From assembly GCA_963971425.1 (NCBI GenBank), contig OZ020518.1:31626770-31690769 (forward strand): 64,000 bases of DNA. Reading direction: 5' to 3'. Position numbers and translations under genes: made by a program. Position 1 is the stretch's first letter; every line of letters begins with the position of its first letter. A model generated the notes under the pieces. That model was not told where the DNA came from and did not search any database. It worked only from the letters and a program-made list of their open reading frames with translations. The DNA comes from Bryoerythrophyllum caledonicum (lineage: Eukaryota > Streptophyta > Bryopsida > Pottiales > Pottiaceae). Below, one piece after another: positions 12,825 through 25,173 of the stretch.

Positions 12825-13038
12825 AGAAGTACACTACAATTGACAAAGAAGTAACACTACATTAGTCTAGACTGGAACTGGAGTCTCCACATTGCCAAAA
12901 TACCGACCATAACAGACTAATCTACCCAAATTAGCGTGGACCGACTACGACAGAAGCCACAGAGAATACTGAAACAACCAAGACTAGGTGGCTGATTGAT
13001 TTCGACAAGAACACTGGCACCACACTAAACTAGCTGCA

Positions 13039-13611
13039 TTAGACCTTTTGGGGCACCACGAGATTCCTCCGACTCGCTGTTCTGGATCGCCGAACACCGC
13101 GGCGTTTGGAGAGCAATTTCTCCCGCTTCAGGGCCAGCTTCTGTTTCTCTAGGGCCAGCATCTTCTTTCGATGCCTCTGCTCGTCCACCTCCCGGCTGCG
13201 CAGAACCGAGATCAAAGGAAGAACGGTAGACTTAACTGCGTCTTCCATCTGTTGCTTGATGAACGGAGCTAGTTTACTCATGAGATTATCTTCTTCCACG
13301 GGGTCAGTCGACCAATATGTGCCAGCATAATATGCGTTGGTTTCGTGGCAAGGGCACTCTCCTGTAACCTCCGCTTGAGATTCGTCTGTACCCGACGAGA
13401 CGCCTCTCAAACGTACATCTTCGCTCTCCGACGCGTCATGCGAACATTCGTCTCCAGCGTCGCGCTTCCCCAAACCCTGACACAGCGCCGCGACACGGGG
13501 CTGCTCGCCCTTGCCCTCGCCCTCGCTGTCGTCAAGTGATGGCAATGTACGACAATTGATCGGGCATTTCAAGGGCTCCAACGCAATATCAATGGCAAAT
13601 CTGGAATTCAT
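13039..13611 (-). CDS. 190-residue hypothetical protein with C-terminal coiled coil, copy 1
   Basis: An intact single-exon ATG frame (MNSRFAIDIALEP...) that I do not recognise. Residues about 25-85 are acidic and low in hydrophobics, with several Cys and His. Residues about 110-150 look helical (LAPFIKQQMEDAVKSTVLPL). The end is a basic coiled coil (MLALEKQKLALKREKLLSKR) with an Arg-rich tail that could act as a nuclear signal. Such tails occur in plant Myb/SANT and PIF ORF1-type proteins, but no DNA-binding domain is seen. GC content is higher than in the flanks, as for a real coding exon. TATAATAG lies about 25 bases before the ATG, too close for a normal leader. Both copies are identical. 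Confidence 0.6.
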   Translation of the reverse strand: MNSRFAIDIALEPLKCPINCRTLPSLDDSEGEGKGEQPRVAALCQGLGKRDAGDECSHDASESEDVRLRGVSSGTDESQAEVTGECPCHETNAYYAGTYWSTDPVEEDNLMSKLAPFIKQQMEDAVKSTVLPLISVLRSREVDEQRHRKKMLALEKQKLALKREKLLSKRRGVRRSRTASRRNLVVPQKV

Positions 13612-14172
13612 CTCTGCGTAGACAACACCGGCCTATTATAGTCTTCCACTCATAATCCCTCTCAACCAAAATTAAGGACCACGCGGGCTGGCAAGAGTTC
13701 AGCGGCCTCACAATCACGGAAGCGGAAGCTAGCGGAAGCAGGAAACAGAAGCCAGGAGACGCAAGAGAGAGAGACAAAGCAGCAATCTGATGCAGCATAC
13801 AAACTAATGCAAGTAAACTGAAGCGGGCGAGATCGAGAGAGGATTCGGATGTAGAAAGCATTCGGAGGGAGCTTAACTTATAAGATGACAACTTGCCTCA
13901 CTGAGCCCTCCGTGGCTTCACAACTGCGGGATGCTTTGACGGTTAGTCCATGCAGACGTTTTGAAAAGATGACTATGATGAGAGGCCCACCACAGTTTCA
14001 CTATCGGCTGAGTTTCTCGTCCGACTGCTCCTCACTATGGGGCGACGAACCCGACAAGCACATAAGCCTTGTCAAAATGGGCCAGCGAGACTTGCGCCCA
14101 TGGTGCACGTTGCCTCCTACACATACCCCGTTCTTCACAATATGGTTGGAGAGTCTATTACCACCAACTTAA

Positions 14173-17100
14173 GAAATATTAGTTATTTTAATTACAGCTT
14201 TTAATGAAAAAATCTTCTCCCATGTAGGAAGATAGTTTTCACGAGGATTGCAAAGTTTTGAAGATTTTATTCCCAGTATTGAAATTACTACAATTTTTAA
14301 AATGAAGATTATTTTATGACCCATCATTAACATACAAATTTCTTCATATCCAAAACCCAAGCAAACAACACTCAAATGATTTTGTGAACTAATTATTTAT
14401 TCCTCCATTGTCTATGTCCATAAAACTTAAATCATAAGCACAATAGTGTGTCCTCCAAAGGACAACAGGCAGTATATACTGTAGTTGAAAGACAACTTTA
14501 CCATAAGATTCATTTTTTGGAAGAAAGTGTCATGTATCACAATTTAATTGGTTTAGACCATGGTAAAGATGATATGTCACTCAAAATCCTTGTTAATTAT
14601 TTGGCACTAAAGTGATGAAGTCGTCCTTCACCTACAGTATAATAGTAAATAAATACCAAATATGGGCATTAGCCATAAATTGGTGATAAAATAAGTATTG
14701 ATTCGGTGTTAAGTCGTCATGAATTTAATCTATGCTTGGATGAAAGTGAATGTTTCATAAATTTGGTTTGGATATGAATCTTAGTGAATTTATGTTGGGA
14801 CAATTATAGATAAAGATTAGAGACAATAATAGATAAATATTAGAGACAATATACTAACAAATCATTATATAGATTTTATTATTCAACAACTCTTTTCTTA
14901 TGATTGGTATTGAAGGAGAAACAACTTCGGCACCTTGAAGTTTTAGTTATCAAAGGTTACAAGAAATGAAATTTGGCACCATTATTGGTTAATGTATTCA
15001 ATACTATTTGAGATTAATGAAATTTATTGCAATGAATTCTAATTTCATAAATAAAAGTGACATAATTTTATAAATGATAATGAAAGGATGATACTCAATA
15101 ATAATTTATACCATAAAGTTATGTGGAACGGTAAAATTATTATCGTTGCAATTCAAAAGTCATCAAATTCATCACTTAGCAAAATAATGATTTAATGATC
15201 TAAAAAACCACAAATCAAGATATATTTGATATTATCTTTGTCCCTTGCATGATGCAGCAATAAGACTTTGGTTGAGCCATGTGTATGAATATTTCATGGA
15301 ACCTACTCTTTAAGTCCTTGATGGATGAATTTTTGTAATTAAATTGATTTTTTCATTAGAAGTTAGTAGTATTTGGAAATGGTAGTGGTATCATTAAAAT
15401 ACCACTACATGTTGGTATAGTGATATAATATAGTCGATTTATTGAACCAACCTTTAGATGGATATCTTTTTGTGGATGAATTGATATTTACATAATAAGT
15501 AATGTTGTAATGGTCATGGTGGTGGTACATCCATTAACACTAAATTGTCTATACAAATCAACACTTGTCAAAATCCTACCTACCACTACTGTACCATTTA
15601 CTTTATTATACAATGCACATCAAACTAAAGCTAAAATTCTACATTAATTCATGTATATGCATTATCCTATAGGTCACTTCAATTTTGAATTTGCATTTGC
15701 AATTGGAAGATAATTCAAATTATTTGATTCCAAAACCTAAATTGATGTAGTCCATATTAATTTTCAACCACCTTACCTATATACCTATACCAAGGAATTT
15801 TGAAAAGAGAGCCAATATTTGTGCAAATATTGTGGAATTTGCCATCTCTTTCTTCACTCTAAACCGCATGCAAAGTAGTGGCTAATATCAATAGTACCTT
15901 ACAGTAGTTACAATTAAATGCCTTATATCCACCAACACCCCTAGAAGCAAGGACATAAAGGGAACAAGCCTATCCTTCTCTTAACTCAAAACCGCTACAT
16001 TTCACTATTCTCAACAGGAATAAAGGATCAAGTCCACCGATGGCATGCCAAACAAGGAAGCAAAAGTTGGTGGTTTTGGGTACTGGTGGTTTTGATACAA
16101 CACAATGTAGTAGTAGAAGGATTTGTGTTTCATGAAAATGTCAAAAACTACTTTCTACTTTGAAAATTTGTGGTAATTTGTGTTAAAATAATATTTACAT
16201 ACATGGATAACTCCTATTAGACATTATGTGGTAATGGACAATTGACAACTTGTAGCCATATATCTTGAATGGTAGTCAACACATAGTTGAATAGTCTACC
16301 AAGCCGTCACAACTGTCGTAGTCTACCAAGCCGTTATGTGGACTAATAAGTCAAATACCCACATGTCAATAGTGGGACTTATTGTTAGTGTGTTTGCATT
16401 AGAAAGTCCATGTTGCTAGACCATGGACTTTTGCTATATAAGAATTGAAGGGAGAGGATCATTCAAAGCGGTTAGTTTTCTTGAATCCTCCATGGTTGGG
16501 TGGTGAGCTCATTTGTATTCACATCATTATACTTCTATTCCAGCAATACACTTCCCTCGTATTTTATCACATGGTATGAAAGCTTGGTGCTCTTGAATTG
16601 CCATTTGCAGATTGAGTGTATGTGTGAGGTTGTTTAGAAGAACATGGTCTTTCAATCACCTTTGAGGAAGTTTAATTATTCTTTTGGTAGCTTTTGTTAG
16701 AAGCAATATAAGAAATCAAGAGAGCATTGGAGCTCCAAGAAACCTTGCCCACAGTCCTTGTTGTGCTCACAACCTGCTCACAACTTGTGCTTTGCTCACG
16801 ATCAGTACATAGTCTCAACAGTGCTATAGATTGCCGAGAAAGGGCTGTTGGGAATAGATTGTCGGGAATGGGCTGAAGGGAATAGGTTGCCAGAAACTCT
16901 ATGTGGAAACTTCAGCGCAACCCAAGGAGGAAAAAAAGTCGAGGATGCAAGAGATTTTGGAAAGTTAAGTTTTTGCCTTGGATTGATATCCTTTTGTCAA
17001 ATTGCAAAATAATTATCAAATTTGTGAGTTCCTCTACAATTTTGTATTTAAGTTCATATGTATCTACTGTAAAAGTAAAGCATAGATAGTGGTTTAAACA

Positions 17101-18062
17101 TCATAGTAAATTTTCTACAAATGATACTATATATTTTTGGAAAGTCCACAACATATCCTAAAGCTAAACCATATTTTTTAAGATTGTAGAAAAAATCATG
17201 ATAGATTCTATTTAACTTCATAACAACCTCCTAAAAAATGGCATTTTTAGACAACTTCATATACATTTTTTTAATCTCATACTTGCAAAAGCAATAAATA
17301 TAGTCCATTTTTCCAAGTAATCTCACCACTTGACTTGGCTACAATATTGTACAATTTGACTCATTGTTCAAAGTTCCTACTCCTTGGGTTCCTAATTCTT
17401 GGGAGCTCGCATCAAATCAAAAACTCAATGAAAATCTGCTTACCTCCATAAACACCTCTAGGCTCTAAAGGATTTAACAAATACCTGGGTTGGCAAATCA
17501 TACATGGTTCTTCTAAGATGGAAAACATATCCAAGCTCCAACAAGAAAATAGTATGTGAGTGTAAATTTCAATTTTCATAATGTTGTGCAAGTATGTGGG
17601 GGAAAATAATAAATCGTAATTGAGTCACATCTCCTAAATTCTTTACACCTTATACACCTAATTATGTAAGGCATGGACGCTCTCAACCTGTCACATCAAT
17701 GGGTGCTTCAAGAAGCACTAAAGGATGAGCCAAGCATGTATGCCAAGAGCAGCATTTTGCCTTTCATCACTGCCATGAGGACCACGCGGTGAGAGTTACA
17801 TCATATGCTGCCATAAAAATTCCAAAAATACTCTTGAAGTACTAACTACTGTATACCTAACTAACTATAATTTCTTGTTGCTCAATGCTCTTCCACTCCT
17901 AACAAGCAAGGCTCCGGCACAATTATTGTTTGATTTCACTCCAAACAACTCATGTCATTGCAGCTCAGGGACTGAGTGGAGCACACGGTGTAGTTGTTAG
18001 AGAGGAGGATGTCCTTGAATCCTCAACTGAAACCCATGTAGCAGCAAAAGATGCCGTTGGCT
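14173..18062. other. AT-rich intergenic stretch (same at 39,437-43,326)
   Basis: No coding frame that I can support. It holds degenerate repeat sequence. Around 15,735-15,790 there is a short segment (AAATTGATGTAGTCCATATT, then CACCTTACCTATA) that resembles the arms of the MITE at 22,028-22,615. A GGTGTAGTTGTTAG segment near 17,983 resembles that MITE's end. An LTR and primer-site relic near 16,380-16,583 is listed separately. Confidence 0.5.
16380..16583 (+). repeat. Possible LTR 3' end and tRNA-iMet primer binding site relic (also 41,644-41,847)
   Basis: TGGTATGAAAGCTTGG at 16,572 resembles the plant initiator-Met primer site TGGTATCAGAGC, and follows a TATCACA end expected of an LTR. GCTATATAAG near 16,433 would be the LTR promoter. 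No gag frame follows, and I cannot fix the LTR start. Confidence 0.4.
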
Positions 18063-18065
18063 AAA

Positions 18066-20250
18066 TTATGCCACCGTGCATGCGTGCAGGGTTGTGGACA
18101 GGAAACGTTGGCAAAATAATAAATTGAGTTGATACAAATGAGTTCTATCTCGAAGGTGTATAAAGTTGGCTACTTGTTTGGACAAGCTAAATATTTGAAG
18201 ATGTTGAAGTGAAGGTTTCATGCCTAACCAAACTTCTTCAGGTGTTTTCCCTTCCATAGCTATAGTTGGAGCTCAATTAAGGACATATTTTGCCATGTTG
18301 ATGGCTTCTATCTAAAATGCATTAGAAAATCGTTTTTGCTGTAACATGCACCTTGTACTTTCAAATGATGTCCAATTCTTGCATTTTGCAACTCCATTTT
18401 GTTGAAATGTGTAAGGTGTAGACATTCGTCATTCAATGCCACGCTCCTCTCAAAATTGCTTTAAAGCCTTGGATGCATATTCACCACCATTGTTGCTATG
18501 AAATTTTTGAATCACCAAGCCTATTTGTTTTTCCAATTAGAGCCTCAAAAATCTTAAACTTTTCCAAGACTTCCAACTTTTGCTTCATGAAATAAACAAA
18601 AGTCTTTTTTGAAAATCGTCGATGAAAGTAACAAAGTATTTTGCTCCTCCATAAGATGTAGTCTTCATTGGACCATTTACATTGGAATGTACCAATTCCA
18701 AGAATTTTGTTTCACGAGTCCCACCTATCATTGAAAAAGCATCACGATATTGTTTGCTATAAACACATCCTTTTCAAAACTCTAACTCTGCATGCTTGCT
18801 ACGGTCCATATGAGTAACCATATCATCTGCTTGTAGCTTCTTCAAGCCGGAAATGCCGAGATGACCAAATCACTGATGCCAAAATCAACCTTGTCCATTG
18901 TCTTTTTTTGTCTTTGTAATAAGTGAAGTCTTCTTGCCTTCATCCAAAGATCTTCTCAGCTCATTTAAGCCTCCATGCCTATTACGTACTTCTCCCAGAG
19001 ATAGACCAATAAAAAACTCTTCTAAATCCACTTCTTCTCACAATTTATTATATAGAGAATACAAAGCTTTTGAGTTAAGAAACTCATTTACTTCAAAATA
19101 TTCAATAACAACAAATCAAGCTTCTGGAGCTTAATCTTAGCTAACCATCCAACCTATAAAGAAGAGCCCATAATAAGATGCCTTCTCTCCCTCAACCTTA
19201 TCTTATATAGTCTCCTTTGACTATGCCTTTTACTTTAGCTTCACTTCTCAATTCTAATTTAGTTCGCTGACCATTTGCTTCCTCAAGCTATCTCCGAGTT
19301 TTAAAGATAATTTGTTACTTTCCATCAATGGTGACAAAGCGATCAACCTTTGCCACTAGATGTAGAGTTGTCTGACTTCCTTGCATCAAATATGGAGTTG
19401 TCTAACTCCAATGCATTTTTTCTAAACATGGAGCTATCTAACTCTATTGCACATGTTTTCCACTTGGAGTTGTCTAACTTTAGTGCTCTTCTTATCCAAT
19501 AGGGATTGTCTAACTCCCATCTTCTTTTTACACACTAGCCATGTCAAATATGATTAGTGCATTCATCATCAATGGTTCATCCAATGTACTGCCAAGGTAC
19601 ATCAAAATGTCTAACAACATTGATGACAATGTTGTCTCGTTCCATAAGACATGCACTGTTAGCCTTGAAACTTATTTCATAACCTTGGTCCGTAATTTTA
19701 TTAACACAGAGAAAATTCTTGGTCAATCCTTCAACATACAAGATGTCATGCACATTTCTTTTGAATGTTGTTTAGAGGTTGGAAAGAGATCTTATCCTTC
19801 CCTCTGATGACAAGTCTAGTGGCATCACCTAAATAAACTTTACCGCCTAGTGCAGATTTTTATAATTTAAAAATTAACTCCAATTTCTTGTCATGTTTTG
19901 AGAAGCACCGGGATTGATGTACCACTCTTTGTCACTTATAGTGGCAGATAGCACAACTACAAAGACAAAATCATCCTTCTTTTCGCAATCGTTCTTGTTT
20001 GCTGTATTAGCTTGCTCTTTTTGGAGAGTCTTCAACTTTCCTGATGGGTCAAGCACTAAATGAATGTACCATTGACGGTGCTCCAGTTGACACATGTGGA
20101 GCATGGAAAGTTTCCAATGAAATTTCCTGAAACACCGTGATTAGCATTAAATCTCTTTGGAATAGAAGTTTAGTACTGCAAGTTTGACCTGTCTCACAGT
20201 CAAAAGATCTTACATAGAACTCACACATTAGAGGATAGCCAAGCAACTAA
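18066..20250 (-). pseudogene. Ty1/copia gag-protease-integrase relic
   Basis: On the minus strand, in family order. Around 20,105-19,874 a protease-start frame reads DKEWYINPGASQNMT; the family has W..DSGAS.HMT, so the catalytic Asp and its neighbour are changed (NPG). Around 18,760-18,390 the antisense of an integrase core can be read (GGEY, and a stretch like HLTHFNKMELQN, against the usual YTPQQNGVVERKN). Around 18,257-18,110 comes KTPEEVWLGMKPSLQHLQIF, the standard copia integrase C-terminal motif. Stops and frameshifts are many. RT is absent: the relic ends at the point where the duplicated block begins. Confidence 0.82.
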
Positions 20251-20846
20251 AACAAACTTGGCCGACAGGACTCATGACCTGAATTTTTTATGCTATACAT
20301 AGGCTTCAAGAAATGTGTAGAGCTCATCAGTCTGACCGGCTAGACTTACAGAGTTTGTAAGTGAACATGGACAAATCAGGCACTGACCGGGCATAAAAGC
20401 ATTCATGACAGGAAATTACAAAATCTTGCATGAATGTGCTGAACAACATCCAGGCTCTGTATCGGCTCAACCTCAAACCGTGAGTTCTGACATGCACGGT
20501 GTAATAATATGCATCCTACGATCCGACTCTCCCAGCCAGTCAAGGAATGAAGCTAGCAAACAAATATGCTAGAGAAGACGCTTGGCTAGGAATTAGTTAC
20601 ACATTTATTTACATGCGACAGGATTCTTGGCCTTCATGCAAGGTGTATCATCTACACAAAGCGTGTCGAGATTCAAGCTGGTACAACCGGTAAAATGAAG
20701 TCCAACGGAACTTCTTTCCAAACACCCTAATTAAGTCTCAACAAAGCTTCAGCATGTGATGGTCATGGCTTTCAGAACCCCAACAGGTACAACCTCAACA
20801 GCAGATTTTCAAATCCTAGTGGTAAGACTAGGGTGCAAGGCTCATC
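20251..20846. other. Non-coding stretch
   Basis: No frame with recognisable protein character. It lies where exons 3 onward of the Sm D1 gene would be expected on the minus strand, but I see no Sm2 motif here on that strand. Confidence 0.4.
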
Positions 20847-20932
20847 TCGGATGACCAAAGAAGAAGAAGAAGAAGAAGAAGAAGAAGAACGCCGGTTCCC
20901 GAAGGGGACCGGCGTGAATTCGGATGACCAAA
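20847..20932. repeat. (AAG)n tract plus hairpin between 13-bp direct repeats
   Basis: TCGGATGACCAAA occurs at 20,847-20,859 and again at 20,920-20,932. Between them are about ten AAG units and a GC-rich hairpin: ACGCCGGTTCCC, loop GAAG, GGGACCGGCGT. Direct repeats on both sides of a short foreign segment suggest an insertion with target duplication or a templated repair event. Confidence 0.85.
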
Positions 20933-21130
20933 ACCTATAACCCTAGAAATTCGACAAGCTCTATTCCGCACGTGACTTGCAACAAGACATGTATCAAATC
21001 GCAGGCGCATTCCAAACGCAGGAGCTGAGATGATTGCGACTCCGAGCTATATTATTCATAATTACAGAATTAGGATATTGTAGCATATGTAGGACAAAAA
21101 GATGATGAAAGAGTGATTGCAATAATGCAC

Positions 21131-21435
21131 CTGTGATAGTGCCGCGCACGATGGTCCCAGTTTTAAGCTCTATTGACACCGTCTCATTGTTCAGTTTCTT
21201 CAAAAATCTGAACCCCCCCAGCACAGCAAAAAATTCAACCGTGGTCACTCCCACAGAAACTAGAAACCACGCAAGTGGGATTAAAAAGAAAAACTTCTTG
21301 GTCTTCCAAGCCCATTGCATGATGCAGAGCAGTCACAATCAGAAACCAGTCAAAGCGACAGCACAATCACAAACCCTAAATCAAATCGGGATTTCAAAAG
21401 AAAGCAGGAAAGGCGCCAGACCGAACGAGCTCCAT
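21131..21435 (-). pseudogene. SmD1: snRNP core protein Sm D1, first two exons only
   Basis: Exon 1 is 21,435-21,422 (ATG GAG CTC GTT CG, MELVR) and exon 2 is 21,207-21,131 after TTCAG. Joined in phase they give the first 30 residues, including FLKKLNNETVSIELK and GTIVRGTITG. This is the near-invariant start of Sm D1 and most of its Sm1 motif. Sm D1 is part of the heptameric ring on spliceosomal U snRNAs and is normally about 110-120 residues with a GR-rich tail. A good GTGCATT donor follows exon 2, but the Sm2 motif and GR tail are not found in the next 3 kb, where a copia relic begins at about 20,250. The gene is either 3'-truncated or has a very long repeat-filled intron. Residue 2 is E rather than the usual K. 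Confidence 0.85.
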
Positions 21436-22027
21436 GACGACGGCCTGGTTGTGGACCCTGCCGCAAGGCGGTGAGGAGAGAAATTAACAGCAGCTGCAAG
21501 CTGCAATGTAATGAAACGGTGGGCAGGGGCGCCAAACAAATCAGTCAAGCGGAGTGCTGCCAAGGACTGGAAACGTACTCGCCATAGCCTTCTCGACGAG
21601 GCTCCAAACATAACCCTGGTGATCAGTGAGACGCAAAGATTCGGTTTGGAGATGAATCATCGTCTCACAAAAATGAAGAACCACTCTTGTTGGAATAAGT
21701 TAGAATTTAGAATGTGTCTTCATTTTTAATTATTATTTATGGTTTTTTATTTTTGGTTTTAATAATGACATATAATGCAGATTTTTTATTTGTTATTTGA
21801 TTTTTAAGCTTCATTTATTGATTTATTAAATTAATTTTGGTGTCCTTTTTTCTTTTTTTTTAAACCAAAAATATAGATTAAAATGCTAACAATAAGCAAT
21901 CAATAATTCTTAAGCAGTCAAAGTTACAACCATACTATGGAAAATCACTTTATTAGGGTGGCACCAACTCTTTTGGTTGTGTTCATCCTCAACTGACTAT
22001 ACAAAGCTATGCATGATAGTGATCCAT

Positions 22028-22615
22028 ACTACACCGTTCACTGAATATAGTGTAGACTAGACTATTTGAAATTTCCTACAGTAATTTCATTAAACGCAAA
22101 TTAAAGTGGTCCACATCAATTTTCCATCCACATCAAATCATGTCCATTAGAAATAGTGTGGCTTGTTTCAAAATAAAACACACAGGAATTGATGTGGATA
22201 AGTTTTTACAAATTGTACTCAAAACCAAAATTATAATATAATAACATGATAATAACATAATAACATAATAAAATAATAACATAATAAAATAATAACATAA
22301 GAACATAATATAACATAATAATATTATTTTATAACATAAGAATATAACATTAGAATATTAACATAATATTATAATATAATATAACATAAAATAATAATAA
22401 CATAAGAATATAACATAATAAAATAATAAAATAATAAAATAATAACATAATAACATAATAATAACATAAAATAATAACATATTAATATTATATACAATAA
22501 CCAAAATTGATGTGGTCTACCTCAATTTTCATCCAAAACTAGAATTGATGTGGTCCACATCAATTTTCATCCACATTACCTATACCTCCACACTATATTC
22601 AGTGAACGGTGTAGT
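22028..22615. mobile_element. MITE with 26-bp perfect terminal inverted repeats and AT microsatellite core
   Basis: The left end ACTACACCGTTCACTGAATA (22,028 on) is matched in inverted orientation by the right end ending at 22,615; identity covers about 26 bases. Inside each end lie related segments with GTGGTCCACATCAATTTTC. The core (22,229-22,500) is a degenerate ATAATAACATAAT microsatellite. No target duplication is clear. Single related ends occur near 17,983 and 23,713 (CGGTGTAGTT). The superfamily is not assigned. Confidence 0.8.
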
Positions 22616-25090
22616 TGGCCCACCTTTGAAGATAACTTCTCATACAAAGCATAGAACCACATATTTATTCAGCTATACTAGAATTTAGGGAATGTGAGTA
22701 TTTTTGGATTTGGAGGCTAATTTTTACTATTTGAGAGAATCTGCTAGGGAAGAGGAAGCCTGTAGACCTTAGTGAAGTGCATTGGTTTTCTACTCTAGAG
22801 GAGTTCTTACGGACTTCACGCTCGACGCTATTGACACATTTAAGGTACTCACTCAGAAGGAGAAGCGGCAATGTGCAAAAGTGGAACTATTTTCGTACTT
22901 TAAAGAAGCCACTCTACAAGTCTTTGGATCCACTTCAAGCATGCCGTGGTCCAAGCAATGGAAACCCCAATGAAGACATGCAACAAACTAAAGCCATGGA
23001 GGTTGAGAAAACACTACTCATGGAACCTGTCTTGGACAACATTAATCCCTTTTAACCCTTTAAGAGATATGCCATCTTAGAAAAGCCGTATTTGGCCTTC
23101 CACCCTCAATTTTCTATATCAAATTTTTCTTTTTATTTTGTAAATATTTTATGCAAGTACTTCTTCATGTCTTCTATCTTAATGTGAATCTTAAACAATT
23201 TTATTATAAGATTAAAATCCATATTTTTCCAAAGATAAAGATTTTGAAAAATCATGATAATTACAAAAATGCACAACTTCGCATGAAATTTTCAAGAAAA
23301 AGAAATATAAACATAATATGCATGTTTGGGAAATTAGCATGTTCATTGTACTTATATAGAAAGAAACTTGATAGACAATCATGTTCCATAGTGTATTTTT
23401 AAACTCTAGGTTTTGGAACTTCAAAGTGCCATAACATTTGTAATTTTAATAACTTTTAGGATTTTGAAATAGAAATTAGAATACAGAGGCTAAAACTTCT
23501 TGGTTGAATGCATTTCCCTTTGAAGTTGTAAACTACATTCTTTCTGGCTAATAGAGAGGGTGGATTTAGTGAATGGGGGAACTAATGATGGTGAGAGTAA
23601 TTTTAGAAATCTAATCAATCTCTACATTTACACACTCAGCCCTCACTGATTTCGTGGTTTTGCAAAATAGAATGTGTATTTGGAATCAGTACCACACGCA
23701 CTATTAGCCAAAAACGGTGTAGTTGAAAAGTAGTGTTTCATTGAAAATCGACACGAAATGGGTTGATAATCCTTATAGAATTGAGCATGCTCCTCGATGT
23801 GGGCTGGTAGAACCCATGCTTGTTACATGATCTGGCATTCTGACTATCAAAGAGGTCGGATTCTCTTACCTCAAGCTAGTTGACTGATGCTCCAATCAAG
23901 TGTGCAATCAGTTATTGAATTTTGGAATAGAGGAGATAGGGGTCTAACAAAGTGTGTAGACAAGAGAGCAATGAGCCATTTTTGACGCAATGAGATTTGA
24001 CTTTTAGAAGGCTTGCACAGGGTCAATTAGTAAGGGAATTGAGTATCAGAATGGATGGCAAGGCTTCAGCTTAGTTTTCCCACCCTCCATTATTGTAGTT
24101 CAAGTGGGCAATGTTTACCGAGTACTTGGTTTGGTAGAGCAGAGGTGGTGGTTTTTCTCTGGAAAAAAGTGCTGGCATGGGCCATTCCTGAGAAAGCTAG
24201 GCAGTCCATGTTCAGCTGCCATTCAGGCAAGCTCGTGTCGATGTTGAATACCGTATAGCTAAGGACTTATGCTAATTTTTTCTGCAAGAGAATGACTCAT
24301 TCAGGTGCTCCGCTTCAATATATTGCATAATGATACTGTGAATTGCGACCAACTTACAGCTGCTTGTCGAATGCAATCTACTGGATCCTTTTAGGAACTG
24401 GAAAGTGACATCTAGCCTGTCTGCACTACAAGCACAACGTCCTCCACTTTGACTTGTTCATGAGGTTGATGAAATCTTCTGCAGATTCTGAATGAACTGG
24501 TGGACAAACGTACTAATCATTGTACACTCAAAAAATACAAGGGATGATGGATTCCCCAGCACAGGCTACGAGTAATTCATATCATGATCCCTGCACATGC
24601 ATGAAACGAAAATATCTAACAATATTCTGTAACAACTTTCGTCCAGCTTCATATACCGGTATTGTGCACCTCCCCTTCGCTTGACAATAGCCTAATCAAA
24701 ACTTTCATGAGCTGTAATATGATACAATACATCATATCACTGAAGTGGCCTACCTTGGCCACTGAAGTATCACTTCATGTAGGTAGCAACTTACAATGAC
24801 CAAAGCCCTTGGGGAGGAATAGGCAACAAGGATTGCAATCAGCCTGGATCAAAGAAACTGTGAAAGGCATTGCACATAATCTTGAAAGAATGCAAGGTCC
24901 TCAAAACCTGTCGGCGAAGTGGCGGAAACGTCTGCGACAGTGCAGCAAGCCCCTCCAAAGCCGCCTGTGATCATTCACAACCTTGAAGCTTAGTGCTGTA
25001 TATGCCCCTCGGTATACCGTACTTCATATCCCAATAAAATAACTATTAGTCAATCCTATGAACACAAAAGAATCAAAGTGTCTATGATGT
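22616..25090. other. Intergenic stretch with repeat relics
   Basis: No gene supported. Parts near 23,090-23,520 resemble 6,890-7,800 at low identity (a CCTCAATTTT run, TTGGAACTT, and the AAGTGC segment). 23,690-23,730 has a single CGGTGTAGTTG end related to the MITE at 22,028. The last few hundred bases before 25,090 are downstream of the trihelix-type gene. Confidence 0.4.
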
Positions 25091-25093
25091 AGC

Positions 25094-25099
25094 TTTATT
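25094..25099 (-). terminator. Poly(A) signal AATAAA of the trihelix-type gene
   Basis: TTTATT on the plus strand reads AATAAA on the minus strand, about 75 bases downstream of the stop codon at 25,174. This spacing is usual for a plant near-upstream element. Copy 1's equivalent lies left of the window. Confidence 0.5.
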
Positions 25100-25173
25100 A
25101 GTAGGGGTACAAAAAGCTTCGCTTTAGAATGGTATGGTACCTGCAACTGTCAAAGTGCACGCTGCTTCGGAAG

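Larger units (their letters stand above)
1..18062. repeat. Copy 1 of a large direct duplication (25.27-kb period)
   Basis: The block matches 25,267-43,326 base for base at an offset of 25,266, changing to 25,264 after a GA-repeat indel near 13,767. Differences I found (this copy / second copy): 3027 G/A, 3383 G/C, 4051 A/C, 9029 T/C, 12500 A/G, and GAGAGAGAGAC against GAGAGAGAC near 13,767. None of the substitutions lies in an exon of the trihelix-type gene. The copy already starts inside that gene's last exon, so its left edge is outside the window. The right edge is visible only because the second copy stops at the gap. Confidence 0.97.

Noticed and set aside
13885-14172. 95-codon plus-strand frame divergent from the 190-residue gene
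   Set aside because: No recognisable protein character; the start lies in the promoter region of the neighbouring gene.
18898-19807. Plus-strand frames between 18.9 and 19.8 kb
   Set aside because: They lie opposite the copia relic, whose family motifs read on the minus strand.
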